This document shows positions 46,501 to 55,131 of a stretch of 64,000 nucleotides of DNA, piece after piece. Position numbers and translations under genes: made by a program. The stretch is from NCBI GenBank assembly GCA_021234535.1, contig CM037830.1, forward strand, positions 1,586,170 to 1,650,169, written 5' to 3'. The notes under the pieces were generated by a model. That model ran no database searches. It was not told the origin of the DNA and saw nothing but the letters and a program-made list of their open reading frames with translations. The DNA is from Stichopus chloronotus (lineage: Eukaryota; Echinodermata; Holothuroidea; Aspidochirotida; Stichopodidae). How positions within the stretch are numbered: the first letter of the stretch is position 1; every line of letters begins with the position of its first letter.

Positions 46501-47928
46501 GTTACACGAAGAGAGTTAACATGTATACACTATAGTCACGTCCCAATATTGTAGGGGTCAGCTATCACAGAGAATATGTTACCATGTGATGTAGCTCCGG
46601 TTTCAACTGAAGACCTGTCTCACTACAGTACAATGTCTTTACCTATGGAAGGAACTGATGACGTCACTGCGTCAGACACGTGCAAGGGCAATTAACTTGA
46701 AGATATGATGTGATATATTTTTGCGATGTCCCTAATTTAGTTGGTGATATCACACATTAATTGCAAATATGTAGGGTCTAATGATGGCATGATATAAAAA
46801 TGTATTATGCGATATCAATATTTGGTACTATCACATTTTCAAACATAGAAAATAAATAAATGGTGTGTTTTTGCTCCGCATTTGCATATCAGCTATCAGC
46901 TAATTCCTCTACAAAGATTCGTTGAAGCAAAAATTCATGGTACCATTAAAGTATTTATTGCTGATGTAATCATCATGTTGCCAATTTAACGCCCTCCGAA
47001 CTTTCACAGCTAATATTTGCTGGAGGTCTGTCATGATGTCGGTTTGTGCTTTGTTCAACAGCTGAGTGCGATCCCATACAGATGTTTAACCAGTATACCG
47101 GGATCCAGACATTCACTCTGTTTGGAATCCCTCCGAGTCCTATTACCAACCTCACCGTAACACAAATGGGAGAAAGAAAGTCGAGATTGGAGTGGACAGC
47201 CTCAGGTGAAGACTTTATGACTGGCAGAGGTAAATATGTAAAAGCTGTTTCCACAGGATTAAACCCAACCACTTTGAGAATACTTCCAATGCACTTTCAA
47301 CTGTAGCGATATCTTTATACCAGTGGTTTATTATTATTATTTTTTTTGTTCTCCCTCAGCTGCAGGTTATGACGTCAGGTTTAGCGAACATTCAACAGTG
47401 TTAGAAAAGGATTTCGCGTCTGCTATGCCAGTAACTATGGAAACCACCATTTCTGGGACAGTTCCAATACCGCAAGAGGCAGGGTCAAGAGAGTCAATGG
47501 AAGTATTATTCAACAGCGATCTTCCTGAAGCTGCCGAATATTTTGTTGGTATCAGAGCATTTGATAATTCCGGGAACCTTGCTGACACGTCAGTGGTCGT
47601 AAAGGTTTCATTCTACGAAATTAAAGAGAACATCACTACTACTACTACTACTACTACCATCGTCGAAGATGTTAAAACACCTCCAAGTAATATATCATTC
47701 ATCGATACTGTAAAAGCAACACTCAAACAAACACACGTGATCGTTGCTATATGTATTATTGGCATTCTAGTACTCTGTGTTATCTTGTATCTGTTCAAAA
47801 CTTATACAAAAGATCGACAACTACCCAGCAATGTTGCCTTTAAGAGACCATTGCCGTCAAAGGTTACTCCTTTGAGTGAAAGGAAATGCCATCCTGTTGT
47901 AGATTTCGTCGTTGTTGAAGATTTTTAG
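22289..47928 (+). CDS. Gene A: complete CLCA-like membrane protein lacking the protease core
   Basis: Twelve exons join to 2556 nt (851 residues plus stop) with all phases consistent. Order: signal peptide (about 1-24), shortened N-CLCA domain (25-205), VWA (210-385), beta-sandwich (about 390-605), FnIII (about 620-745), Thr run 755-762, one transmembrane helix 788-808 and a 43-residue cytoplasmic tail. Family members are usually about 900-950 residues; the difference is explained by exons 4 and 5, which lack 115 codons present in gene M, covering the HExxH zinc site and Cys-rich part. The VWA metal motif is DAREH at 222-226 instead of DxSxS, while Thr294 and Asp325 are kept. By family knowledge the product would be secreted-pathway and cell-surface, possibly a channel or adhesion partner; it should not be a protease. 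An in-frame ATG at 22133 exists, but 22289 places the signal peptide at the N-terminus. Gene B follows in tandem. Confidence 0.92.
23160..23440 (-). repeat. Fragment of the 630 bp MITE family with a hairpin insertion
   Basis: The sequence after ATTTGGAAATACAGTGCC matches the reverse-oriented family copy at 34454-34880 (TTTGTAAATACAGTGCTTTG), including the TTCCCGATACCGAC region. It is interrupted by the 29 bp palindrome at 23196-23224. Confidence 0.65.
23196..23224. repeat. 29 bp perfect hairpin insertion
   Basis: CAGGGAGCTGCCA, a CTC loop, then TGGCAGCTCCCTG: a perfect 13 bp stem. It is flanked by the direct repeat TCAAACC (23190-23196 and 23226-23232), like a target-site duplication. The related repeat copy near 34710 reads straight through without it. 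CAGGG ends are typical of hAT elements, so this may be a hAT element deleted down to its terminal repeats. Confidence 0.75.
24853..25116 (+). mobile_element. 257 bp TTAA MITE, diverged copy
   Basis: It shares with the copies at 29665 and 52861 the blocks CAGTTCTCCCAACCACC, CTCCACATGTGTAATCAAAA and CAATGGATCCCTGTGTACGC, and ends GGCCTTTAA. The left terminus is eroded. Confidence 0.75.
27956..28461. repeat. Left arm of a 0.5 kb inverted repeat, 21 bp minisatellite
   Basis: It is nearly identical in reverse complement to 30968-31477. From 28006 it consists of about a dozen consecutive 21 bp units of the type AACGACGACGTAAATTTAAAT. The unit length of seven codons keeps an Asp-Asp-containing heptad in one frame. 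The arms end at TATGGAACAC (27956) and ACCACAAATC (28461). The 2.5 kb between the arms contains an unrelated TTAA MITE. Confidence 0.85.
29665..29921 (+). mobile_element. 257 bp TTAA MITE, intact copy
   Basis: It starts TTAAAGGCTGTAATGCATCA and ends with the inverted TGATGCAATACAGCCTTTAA, so it has terminal inverted repeats of about 20 bp with TTAA at both ends. Another intact copy of the same length is at 52861-53117. The TTAA ends point to mobilisation by a piggyBac-type transposase; it has no coding capacity. Confidence 0.88.
30968..31477. repeat. Right arm of the 0.5 kb inverted repeat, 21 bp minisatellite
   Basis: The reverse complement of 27956-28461 with a few percent difference. On the minus strand the 21 bp units read as heptads such as NDDRNAF, NDDVNIN, GVDRNLF, NDDGDLV. 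The frame stays open upstream to 31619 through a non-repeated part containing SICFCDRRAVVATF and WNTKRAKNDDDD. I do not recognise a protein family; it may be a remnant of a repeat-borne gene. Confidence 0.8.
32576..32730 (+). CDS. Gene A exon 2: N-CLCA domain
   Basis: 155 nt, phase 0 in, phase 2 out, with acceptor TTTTACAG and donor GTGAAT. It encodes MFQNASHLLFGRRKQYFKN, then ISILVPDKWN and ETARFIIR. It matches gene M exon 2 and the family LF.AT...YFKN..ILIP..W block. Confidence 0.93.
33271..33680 (-). mobile_element. 630 bp TTAA MITE, truncated reverse copy
   Basis: It begins TTAAAGGGAGATTGCATGCT then GGCAAAAAGTAAAAACACTG, the terminal sequence of the family, and continues with TTGACAGTCTTCATTCAAAT. 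The other terminus is missing; it lies directly before the full copy at 33753. Confidence 0.7.
33753..34383 (+). mobile_element. 630 bp TTAA MITE, full copy
   Basis: It starts TTAAGGTGATTGCCTGTGTA and ends GCCTAGGCACGCAATCATTT then TAA. The inverted ends (GTGATTGC / GCAATCA) are bordered by TTAA. It is homologous along its length to 54498-55131. It is non-coding. Confidence 0.8.
34454..34990 (-). mobile_element. 630 bp TTAA MITE, reverse copy
   Basis: It begins TTAAAGTGATTGCGTGTGTA and continues AGCAAAGGCAAAAACATTG, then TGGTTGACAGTTTTCATTC. It includes the uninterrupted target AGTTAGTCAAAACAACTGG (34706-34724) that corresponds to the hairpin insertion site at 23190. The far end is diverged, so the right boundary is approximate. 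Confidence 0.7.
35136..35248 (+). CDS. Gene A exon 3: N-CLCA domain, CDEGE segment
   Basis: 113 nt, phase 2 in, phase 1 out (acceptor TTTGCAG, donor GTTTGT, a weak but phase-correct GT). It encodes VPFVRRYYGCDEGEYIYLP then YGSLSSNN. It lacks the eight residues (around DVLFRDP) that gene M has next to the zinc site. Confidence 0.88.
35891..36152 (+). repeat. Fragment of the DR1-bearing repeat family
   Basis: It shares AAGATATCTCAGCAACTGAA and TTCTTTGACTTTCTGG with the larger copies at 38505 and 44919. The open frame 35948-36268 lies mostly inside it and is therefore not taken as a gene. Confidence 0.65.
36314..36387 (+). CDS. Gene A exon 4: shrunken zinc-site exon
   Basis: 74 nt, phase 1 in, phase 0 out (acceptor CATTACAG, donor GTAAGT): the same phases as the 293 nt exon 4 of gene M. 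It encodes ATVITQHWDQFLG then HRTENCISVKKV. The first part aligns with AKTIAHLWGHLRWG of M, with both zinc histidines now Gln (QHWDQ). The remaining 73 codons are gone. Strong splice signals and the intact frame support it as a real exon; the alignment of so short a piece is tentative. Confidence 0.8.
36574..36687 (+). CDS. Gene A exon 5: start of VWA, shortened
   Basis: 114 nt, phase 0 in and out (CTCTTAG | ... | GTATGT). It encodes DISRKTGQ then PHIRLIQKREELSVIILDA and REHMK. It aligns with the last 38 codons of gene M exon 5 and lacks that exon's first 42 codons (the Cys and W.VI segment). The metal motif is DAREH. Confidence 0.92.
37408..37644 (+). CDS. Gene A exon 6: middle of VWA domain
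   Basis: 237 nt, 79 codons, phase 0 in and out (TTCGTAG | ... GAG | GTAAAA). It encodes ENDKFTRMMEKYSDYIWHLF, then YSWLGVVTAP, and ends NGTSRIGDSVEKAIE. The GTS Thr of the second VWA metal motif is kept at about residue 294. Confidence 0.93.
38505..39398 (+). repeat. DR1-bearing dispersed repeat, copy 1
   Basis: It starts TTCCTTGACGAAGGCGAGCA with a (GT)n-rich stretch, then repeats roughly 150-170 bp modules (TATCTCA.CTGAAAGTTGCTGG, GATGAGTAGATGGTCTCTGT, GGTCAAAGGTCA), and ends GGCAAGGAATCACAAAGTTC. Perfect DR1 sites AGGTCAAAGGTCA are at 38681-38693 and 39096-39108. Related copies are at 44919-45932 and 53532-54028. Confidence 0.85.
39677..39925 (+). CDS. Gene A exon 7: end of VWA domain
   Basis: 249 nt, 83 codons, phase 0 in and out (CCACAG | ... 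| GTAAGT). It encodes LLKERRDDISGSRIFIMSDG, then ADNDSSLNDVKDRVIEAGV, matching the family's GSEIVLLTDGEDN...EV..SGAI block. Asp325 of the third metal motif is kept. The sequence continues into the linker after the VWA. Confidence 0.93.
41149..41358 (+). CDS. Gene A exon 8: beta-sandwich, first part
   Basis: 210 nt, 70 codons, phase 0 in (TTTCAG). I placed the donor at GCG|GTAGAA because it is phase 0 and the frame closes at 41385; it is a weak site, so the 3' border is less certain. It encodes NAANLSIRAVNFNPDYSNQY and IVRIQCSDVYSLNVSG, with two close cysteines (GCGDYC). It matches the strand pattern after the VWA in CLCAs. Confidence 0.78.
42808..43108 (+). CDS. Gene A exon 9: beta-sandwich, second part
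   Basis: 301 nt, phase 0 in (TTGACAG), phase 1 out (GTAGGT). It encodes EIYIASEVKQNISVEVYSAL, later NFTTLREGVLLVSAFSVNER and IIPLKDDGI. It matches the family region with R.G..ILRA.V.A...S and LLDNG.G. Confidence 0.9.
43616..44871. mobile_element. hAT-like non-autonomous element (tentative)
   Basis: The left end is CAGGGATGAAATTTAGCGGT and the right end is GGATCATCCCTG. Subterminal GGACGACCAAA / TTTGGTCGTCC-type motifs occur in both orientations near each end (43630-43720 and 44780-44850). CAGGG termini are usual for hAT elements. The expected 8 bp target duplication is not clean (TCAGAACG and AGTACGTG), so the borders are tentative. No transposase was seen. Confidence 0.55.
44919..45932 (+). 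repeat. DR1-bearing dispersed repeat, copy 2
   Basis: It starts TTCCTTGCGAAGGCAGGCAA, a small palindrome, then GT-rich sequence and several 150-170 bp modules. It has a perfect AGGTCAAAGGTCA at 45218-45230 and near-matches at 45637 and 45778. It ends CAACGAATCACAAAGTGC about 20 bp before exon 10, so the T-rich end joins the exon 10 polypyrimidine tract. Confidence 0.85.
45952..46092 (+). CDS. Gene A exon 10: beta-sandwich end
   Basis: 141 nt, phase 1 in and out (TTTTTTGCAG | ... | GTAAGT). It encodes GADDKIDDGAYSGYF then LIEGEYSFMAYAQND, a direct match to the family's GAGADATKDDGVYSRYF...GRYSVKV. It ends in SSSTHE. Confidence 0.95.
47062..47229 (+). CDS. Gene A exon 11: start of FnIII domain
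   Basis: 168 nt, phase 1 in and out (TTCAACAG | ... | GTAAAT). It encodes PPSPITNLTVTQ then SRLEWTASGEDFMTGR, matching the CLCA FnIII start PPG.ITDL.A......LTWTAPGDD...G. Confidence 0.95.
47360..47928 (+). CDS. Gene A exon 12: FnIII end, Thr stalk, transmembrane helix, tail, stop
   Basis: 569 nt, phase 1 in (CTCCCTCAG), stop TAG at 47926-47928. It encodes AGYDVRFSEHS..., then PIPQEAGSRES and YFVGIRAFDNSGNLADTS, the usual CLCA FnIII end. An ACT repeat codes eight Thr. HVIVAICIIGILVLCVILYL is a clear single membrane helix, then a 43-residue tail with basic residues. The ACT run is a microsatellite, so the Thr number may vary between individuals. Confidence 0.95.
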
Positions 47929-48870
47929 AAAGATTCTAAAGTTGCATTTTAAATGCATGGTCATGCACGTAAACATATATGTTCTTGGCACCGGGGAAAA
48001 TTGAAAGGGTTTGTTTCCGGGGTTCGCTCTTCATGGCCCTTTCATTACAGGAAGTGACGTGTGTTTTATGCGTGTTCTATATGTACTCTCTATACACCAG
48101 TCAATGTAAGATGAAATTTGTAAATTTAAGACAGGTTGCGTACATGTTTGAAATTTCTTTGAAAATAACAAGAACATAAATAGGGAAATTCCTATTGTAA
48201 CATTTTGGCTACCATGAAGGAAGGATATTTTTTCTTCTTTGTAATCTCGGTCGTTGCCATCATTTATCAAGTAGTACCTGAAGACTCATTTTTCTCCAAC
48301 TGCCATGGTGTGCTCAATCAACACTGACGTTGATTTATAAAGGCAAGCACAAATTCCTTACAAATGTTTTCCGCTGTTGAATTTTAGTAATAGTGTGACA
48401 GTTTGGATATCCCCCCACACACTTTTATCTGATGTCGTAGACTGACTCAGACATCGAAATGACTAATGACATTGATGAGACGTGTCCACCTCGTTAAAGT
48501 GACGGTGCTCTTTCCTCAGAGCATGCAGTAGCTCCATGCTTAGGTCTTCTCGGTCCATCCATGTACTGATCGAGAAAGCCTTCACAATGAATTGACACAC
48601 CCAAACTACTTTACAAGATAGATAGATAAATAGATGTTTAATTGACCATGTGGATCAGCGCAACATGCATTTGATAAAACTGACCTAGGGCGATGAGGTG
48701 TTGTAGCAGATCTAACCTCACTTTAACAAAGAAGTGGTGTGGTTTCAGAACGTGACTGTTTAGCGTCGGCAATGTGGCATGTAAATGTATAGGTAGGAAA
48801 TCATACGGAGTACTCACAGCAAGCTGTGTAGTGTGGAAGAAACCGATAGCCAAAAAAGTAAATAGACAGT

Positions 48871-48876
48871 AATAAA
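48871..48876 (+). promoter_or_regulatory. Candidate polyadenylation signal (AATAAA) for gene A
   Basis: AATAAA 0.94 kb after the stop codon. A second AATAAA at 49483-49488 is equally possible. Either would give a 3' UTR of 1-1.6 kb; the motif is common by chance in AT-rich DNA. Confidence 0.25.
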
Positions 48877-51800
48877 AGTAGTAAATAACTAAGCTTGCAA
48901 AATTACAACACCTTTGGAGAAACAGTTTTAATGAGTGTTCGATAACCAATGTAACTATAGCCGATTTTAAACATACTTTTCTCTTCATGAACTATACAGG
49001 TGTGTATCCTTGATTTGATATCAGTTAGAAAGTATAATATTATTGTTCCTTCACAAACAAACTGTATTGTCAAATGAGACAGTAGCTACAACTTTGTTCC
49101 CACAGATCACTGTACAATAACTACAGCAGATGAATACAGCAAATAGTTCTCATAGATTTATACTGTAACTTTTACTATTTATAGCACGACTGTTTTATTA
49201 CATAGTTTATTACTGTAGTTCACATACAGTGTTTAGTTTCAATTCCAGTAAGCTGAAAACAACAAGTCTTTCAAAATCGTGTATTAAAACAGTTTGTCAG
49301 AAAACATCATTCCTAATATGCCTATTGATATATAGCTGTTCTAAATGCTTTCCATTGTTAAACTCCCTACTTTTTATGCATCCTTCATTGATATTAAAGA
49401 CTGCACTGTGAATGTTTTTAGTGCTATACATTGTCAAGTTTGTAGATAAATATTTTAACGAGTGCATTTATATATATTTTCAAATAAATTTTCAGTTCAT
49501 TATTACGATTTTAGCCTTTCATTATTGACTTAATTTGTCATTCCACAAGTCTAATATTTCAGCTCGCTCTGTAAATATAGTGAGTAACTTTCAGTGAAGA
49601 TAATTATTGTCACACGCGTGTTAAACTTTGAAAATTCTGAGTGAAGGTTAACCTGTTAAAGGTTCTTAGATCCTCCTTGGTGAGTACCTGTGCATGATAT
49701 TCCTTGTATTGTTCAACTAAAATAAGGCCACAAAGGTGAAAATCTGTAAACAAAAATGAGGAATTTACTCGTACGTAGAAAGCTACAATTTATGTTTAGA
49801 TAGCAATAAGTGTGCATATAACCTGGGGTGTTGTTCTCAGAATCCGTATTCTTGTTGTGTACGTATAAGTATGCCTATACTCCGGAATAATTGTCTGGTC
49901 AGCAATGTGAACGTTTCGAAATCGTGTAGTTTAATATAAGTTTGACATAAATAATATCATTGACATTCTTAACTCATCTTACTGCGAATGAAATCTTGAC
50001 GACGTTATAGACGACGAAATAGAAAGTAGAATTCAAGCTTTTGGATAATAAACTCAATTAGTAATACATGACAGTAGTTTGAACTGTAAGCCTCAGTATA
50101 TCACTCATTATGAACACGCTGTCACGTGACTAGCGTGTACGACGTCTATTTTCGGTGTGAGGTCGCTCGAATGTTTTGTTTTGAGCTTTGTTTTGAGACG
50201 TTTGAGCATGTAATGTGAAACCATTAGTGGTAAAACAGATATTCTTTTATTTTCCGTCGTTTTGGTTGACGCAGTGATATGCCATTAAAAGTGAGAATGT
50301 TTAATTCTCAGAAAACAGTGAACTAAAGCACTACTTTTGTTTGTTAAGTTTACCCTGATCCTGTACCTCCCTTACCTTTCCAAATTTTGTGGCAGCTAAG
50401 TGACGTCATATCAGATATCCGGTGTATCAATAGCTTTTCATAAAATCGATAAAAAAAAAAAAAGTCATTGAGAGTGAAGTCAGAATTCAGCGACCTTTTG
50501 AAGCAATCATTTTCGAACTGAAAACGGATATTTCATTTTCGAACTGAAAAACGTGTACTTCATGTTCGGATTGACAATTTGTCGAACTGAAAACTTGTTG
50601 GACTGAGAGGTGGATCCCCAAATTGGCAGTCACAACATCAAAGCATTTACGTCATGTTGTAATTTATGACCGATTTTATGTGGGTGACATGCCACTTAAG
50701 TCGTCGGAGCAGGGAGTCTCTAGCAACCCCCTGGTCGGAGGTTAAGTTTAGAAAATCTGTGTGAACTTACTGACGTAGTGTGAGGTCAGCCTGCAGAACT
50801 GATCATACTTTAGCACTTTATTTTTTCGTCAATTGTAAATTATTCCCTTGATTAGGGAAAGGTCCAAAAAGAATTCACAAAGGACGGTAAGTATTAAAAA
50901 AGTCAAACAACTCCAGAAGCTTGAGGTAATATATTGAAAAGAAAAGGAATGTGGCTCACAGGTTGCCTTTTGACACCAGTGACCGGACTTTAATAGGTTT
51001 TAAGTATTTTAAGTACCGAGAGCTGTGTCAAGGCAATGTATGACTAAGTACACCAAGCTAGTGACAATATTATGTCTTATTATTATACCAGCAGTTTTCT
51101 GCAATATGCCAATGGCAGACAGTTATTCTAGAAACTTACTGTCATTTTTAATTTGATATTGTTGCTTAGAAGTTGGACGAGTCATACACAAAAAGGCATC
51201 ATTGATGTTCACAGTCATTAGTGACCTCCATTTTGAGCTCTGGAGTTAATATTAAATATACTCAAAGTAACACTAATTACAGTATTATCACAAAGGAATG
51301 GTCACCGTGACAATATTTCACCTGTTCACTGTTGCTTGTTATCATCTTAAACCTGCTATGAACATTCCATCATAGTTGAAAATGTGGAAAAATTGTTATA
51401 GAAAGAACTGGCAATCATATCATTGTCTTACCTGGTTAAGGGTGATATATGAAAATTGCGGTTTATATTTATCTCAGTTTTTGACTCTACTGAGAGGTTG
51501 AAGGTTACCTTCGCTGGCTGATTCTGTGACGGTCTTAATGGAGAAAGTTATTCCCGAGTCTACAACTGTCTCCTTCGGGACAACCTCTTTGTTATTCAAG
51601 TTCAACCAAAATTGTCAAGATTTTAATCGAAAGCTATTTGTCACTTCGTCATCAACGTTAAAGAGGCGGAAGGAGGGGATGTTTACTGAGAGAATTATGT
51701 TCTACTTTGTATATTTCCACAAGATCTCTAAGTCTGATAGTATCGACTTTCAAATTATATGTTATGTTATCCTTTCCTGAAACAATATTTGGAGATAATC

Positions 51801-52155
51801 CACCACTAGGGCTATTTGATTGATGTATGAGGAACTGACGCAAGAGAAGTGGGCTGAGGCAGTGGACATAAGTGACTGAACTATTAGTGTGGGGTGTTGT
51901 TTGGAATTAAGAAGCAAATAACAATACGGAGGGTTTTTCCCTTGGTATGTTTCAGATATGAGGTTGGTAAAAATGAATAGGAACTCGTAAAAAATGTGTT
52001 GTGCCGATGTTTATTTTGAAAATAACGTTTTCTAGACTAAATAACTATCCGTCTTTCGATCGTTTATAGAAGATTCCTCTTTGAGAAGAAAAAAGAAAGA
52101 AGTTCAATTACACGAATCACCAAAACTGAAACGAGGATAAACTAGCGGCAAACAA

Positions 52156-52168
52156 AGGTCAAAGGTCA
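52156..52168 (+). promoter_or_regulatory. Isolated perfect DR1 motif
   Basis: AGGTCAAAGGTCA, two AGGTCA half-sites spaced by one base, the site type bound by RXR, HNF4, COUP-TF and PPAR-type receptors. It may be a short remnant of the DR1-bearing repeat. Function is not shown by sequence alone. Confidence 0.4.
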
Positions 52169-52330
52169 ATTGAGATCATCATCACTCACTGTAAGGGGGG
52201 TAAATATAATCGCAGTCGTCGTGTATCTCTTCTGTAACGTCCTATTTGATGTGTTTGTGGACTCCTTAGGAGTGAGATATATCGACACTGGGGACCACAC
52301 AAGATGGATAAGTCGACCCATGTTATGTAT

Positions 52331-52426
52331 GTGGGGAAGGAGTGTGGGCAGGGGAAGGAGTGTGGGGAAGGAGTGTGGGGAGGGGAAGGAATGTGGGGAG
52401 GGAAAGGAGGAAGGGAAGGGGTGGGT
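52331..52426 (+). repeat. G-rich minisatellite
   Basis: Repeated GTGTGGGGAAGGA and GGGGAAGGAATGTGGGGAGGG units, almost free of C and with many runs of three or four G on the plus strand. The strand could form G-quadruplexes. The open frames on both strands across it are low-complexity products. Confidence 0.8.
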
Positions 52427-52860
52427 TCAATTTTTGAATGTGCTCTACACAAAGATCATTGCCGAATTTCGTGTTGTGATGGATAAGTAATAGTATGACT
52501 TCGAAGAAAGAGCTAATATAGGAAATTCATGTTTAACGTAATTATCATTCATCTGAGTAGACCAAGTACATACTTATGGACAACTACTAAGGTGCAAACT
52601 GTCAATCAAAGTAATTGAATTTTAGAAGAAATGTCGACCAACTAGAGAAATCTAAAATATGCTGCAGACAAAACGCCTTGCTTGAATAAGCCAATGAACA
52701 AGGGCCAAATGCATATTCATTACACAACAGCTGATCGCGATTGTACACCACAAGGAACACAGGGGTAGAACAGAAGCACCATGTGTTGTACAATACCTTA
52801 TGTGCACGTATACAGCAGCGAGGAGAGTGCAATAAATCAGCACAGAACACACAAGATAAC

Positions 52861-53117
52861 TTAAAGGCTGTAACGCATCACCCCAGACAGTTTCAGTTCT
52901 CCCAACCACCTACCTCTAGTCCCTCCCTCAGCCTGTCTTAAATTCCTCCACATGTGTAATCAAAACAATGGATCCCTGTGTACGCTGTGTAATACGAGCT
53001 GCTCTGCATCTATCGAATTTGCTGGCAATCTAAGAGTACTGTATCTTAGAACCAGTTGAGAATTTTCCTTTCAGGAAGGTAAAAATATAGCTTAGGATGA
53101 TGCAATACAGCCTTTAA
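52861..53117 (+). mobile_element. 257 bp TTAA MITE, second intact copy
   Basis: It starts TTAAAGGCTGTAACGCATCA and ends GATGCAATACAGCCTTTAA. It is the same length as the 29665 copy and nearly identical, which suggests recent movement. Confidence 0.88.
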
Positions 53118-53460
53118 TGTGCGGAACGTATTGTAGGCGTGGTCTACATTCATAGTTATAACCGTTGTTTTCAAACCAAGAGGTCAGTCAAATTTTTCAC
53201 CGATTTGCGCCGTTGTGGTAAGTTTTAGCTTTTTTATGTTCCTTAATTAAGGCACTATGCACGTAATTAGTGTGGTATTGATAAATAGAGAAAAACCTAA
53301 TCTCTCAACGTCCAACCCCCTTTATCCCCCCCCCTTCCCCCTGGCAAAAATAAGTCCACAACGAGAACAGGACAAGGAAACAACTCCCTTAATTTCTTTG
53401 CAGAATTATCATCATCACTTGACCCTCATTTTAATTCTTGCAAGCAAAATGAATACTTTC

Positions 53461-53519
53461 TTATTATGTAGGCCTATATTTTTTAGTTTGTTATTATGTA
53501 GGCCTATATTTTTTTCATG
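53461..53519. repeat. 30 bp tandem duplication
   Basis: TTATTATGTAGGCCTATATT occurs at 53461 and again at 53491, a direct repeat with a 30 bp period. Confidence 0.85.
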
Positions 53520-53531
53520 TTTGACTTTTGA

Positions 53532-54028
53532 TTACTTACCGACGGTAGGCAAGGAATCTATGTGATGGTGATGGCGTGTGTGGGTAAGCTTGTCTATTGA
53601 CGCATCCGCTGGTAAACACGGTATGTTAAAAAGGGATTGTCGCGTAAACCTCGAAGTTGGTGTGTGGGCAGTCCGTGGAGAGTACATGATCCCTATCGTT
53701 TTTCATGAAAGTCAAATCGTCATTTGAGGTCACCAGAGGTTATAGTATGATAACCTATTAAAAAAGACATCTCAGGAACTGAACTGTTGCTGGATCTTCA
53801 AATTGTCAACATTCGCAGCTTTTAATGAGCACAATCATCTCTCGGCCTATCATTTTTTGTTTTTATGACGTTCAAAGGTCATGTAATGTCAACATAAAGA
53901 TCGTAGTTTGAAATCTTGTAGACACAGTATCCTAATAAGGATAAGGTGTTTGAATTTCACATTGGTGGATATTGTTCTTTGTTTAATATCCATATTGGCA
54001 AAGAATCACAAATTCATTCAACTTTCTT
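53532..54028 (+). repeat. DR1-bearing dispersed repeat, copy 3 (short)
   Basis: It shares GGTAGGCAAGGAATCTATGT, the GTGATGGTGATGGCGTGTGT start, GTCACCAGAGG and the end TTGGCAAAGAATCACAAATTC with copies 1 and 2, but has fewer internal modules. Its half-sites are degenerate (TTCAAAGGTCA). Confidence 0.75.
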
Positions 54029-54497
54029 GTTATAAACGTGCAACTGATGAATACCCTGGAGATGGTTACAGGTTTCAACAAAATACTCGAATATTTCAAG
54101 GAAATCTTCAAAATGGCAGATTATAGCCAAGTCCATGATTAGACGAAAAACAAAAATGCCTAAGCTTGATCTAAAGCAGCAGACATGATGGAATATTGTT
54201 TTGAAGACAGGAGTTTGTCGCCGTGTTTCCCGTTGAGAATAGGAACAAATATTGGGCCTGAAATGTGAGATAACAAGTAAACGGGATATTGCAACAGTGA
54301 TGCATCATGTTACCCAACGACTACCGCGAACTTCAATGAATACCGCTGTTGTTACAATGTATTACACACATATGGAAGCCATTTGAGATACAATAAACAT
54401 GTAGGTCGAATTCTGAACATGAACTCCAAAAAACTATACTCTGAACAAAATGACGAGGAACATTTGCCGGTGCACGCTTCAACCCTAACGAATACTA

Positions 54498-55131
54498 TTT
54501 AAGTGATTGCGTGTGTACCGAGAAACCATAAGGATAAGATATTTGATCTTAACATTTTCCTTTATTTTTAAATGTACGCGAGTTTGCTGATGGAGGGAAT
54601 ACGTCTTTCAGTGAACGAAAATGACAATAACTATTCTGAAAAGTAACAGAGTTGACATAACAACAGTAACAAACAGAAATCATATTTGAAATTTAACGGT
54701 CCTTACTATAGGGGCCTACATGGTGAACATGCAACGGTACAGGTCTCACTGGTGTATCAAAACCACCACCAAGTCTACTCTAGTTGGTATTGGGAACTGC
54801 AGTACTTGGTGAAACGAAGCACTGTACTAACAAATAAACCACAAATTGATCACGTCATCCCGGCGTCAGTAACTGAATATTCAATACTAGTGTACTTTTC
54901 ATTGGCTTGTCCAAAGAAGTGATTTGAATGAAAACTGTCAACCACTGCACTATCGCATTTACATTGTTTATCGTTATGTTAAAAGAAATTGAAATTATAT
55001 GGCAGAATTTACCACCTGGCACCTATTAATTTTCAAAAATTGCCTGAATGGTGAAATTAAAAGACTGACCAAACTTTTTAACCTTAAATTTCAGTGTTTT
55101 TACTTTTTGCCTACACACGCAATCACTTTAA
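54498..55131 (+). mobile_element. 630 bp TTAA MITE, full copy with intact termini
   Basis: The left end is TTTAAGTGATTGCGTGTGTA and the right end TACACACGCAATCACTTTAA: a perfect 16 bp inverted repeat (AGTGATTGCGTGTGTA) with TTAA at each border. It is homologous throughout to 33753-34383. It is non-coding, so it would depend on a transposase encoded elsewhere, plausibly piggyBac-type. Confidence 0.85.

Noticed and set aside
48638..48988. 116-codon minus-strand open frame with hydrophobic stretch
   Set aside because: It has no family motif and lies in the likely 3' UTR of gene A; hydrophobic runs are common in T-rich DNA.
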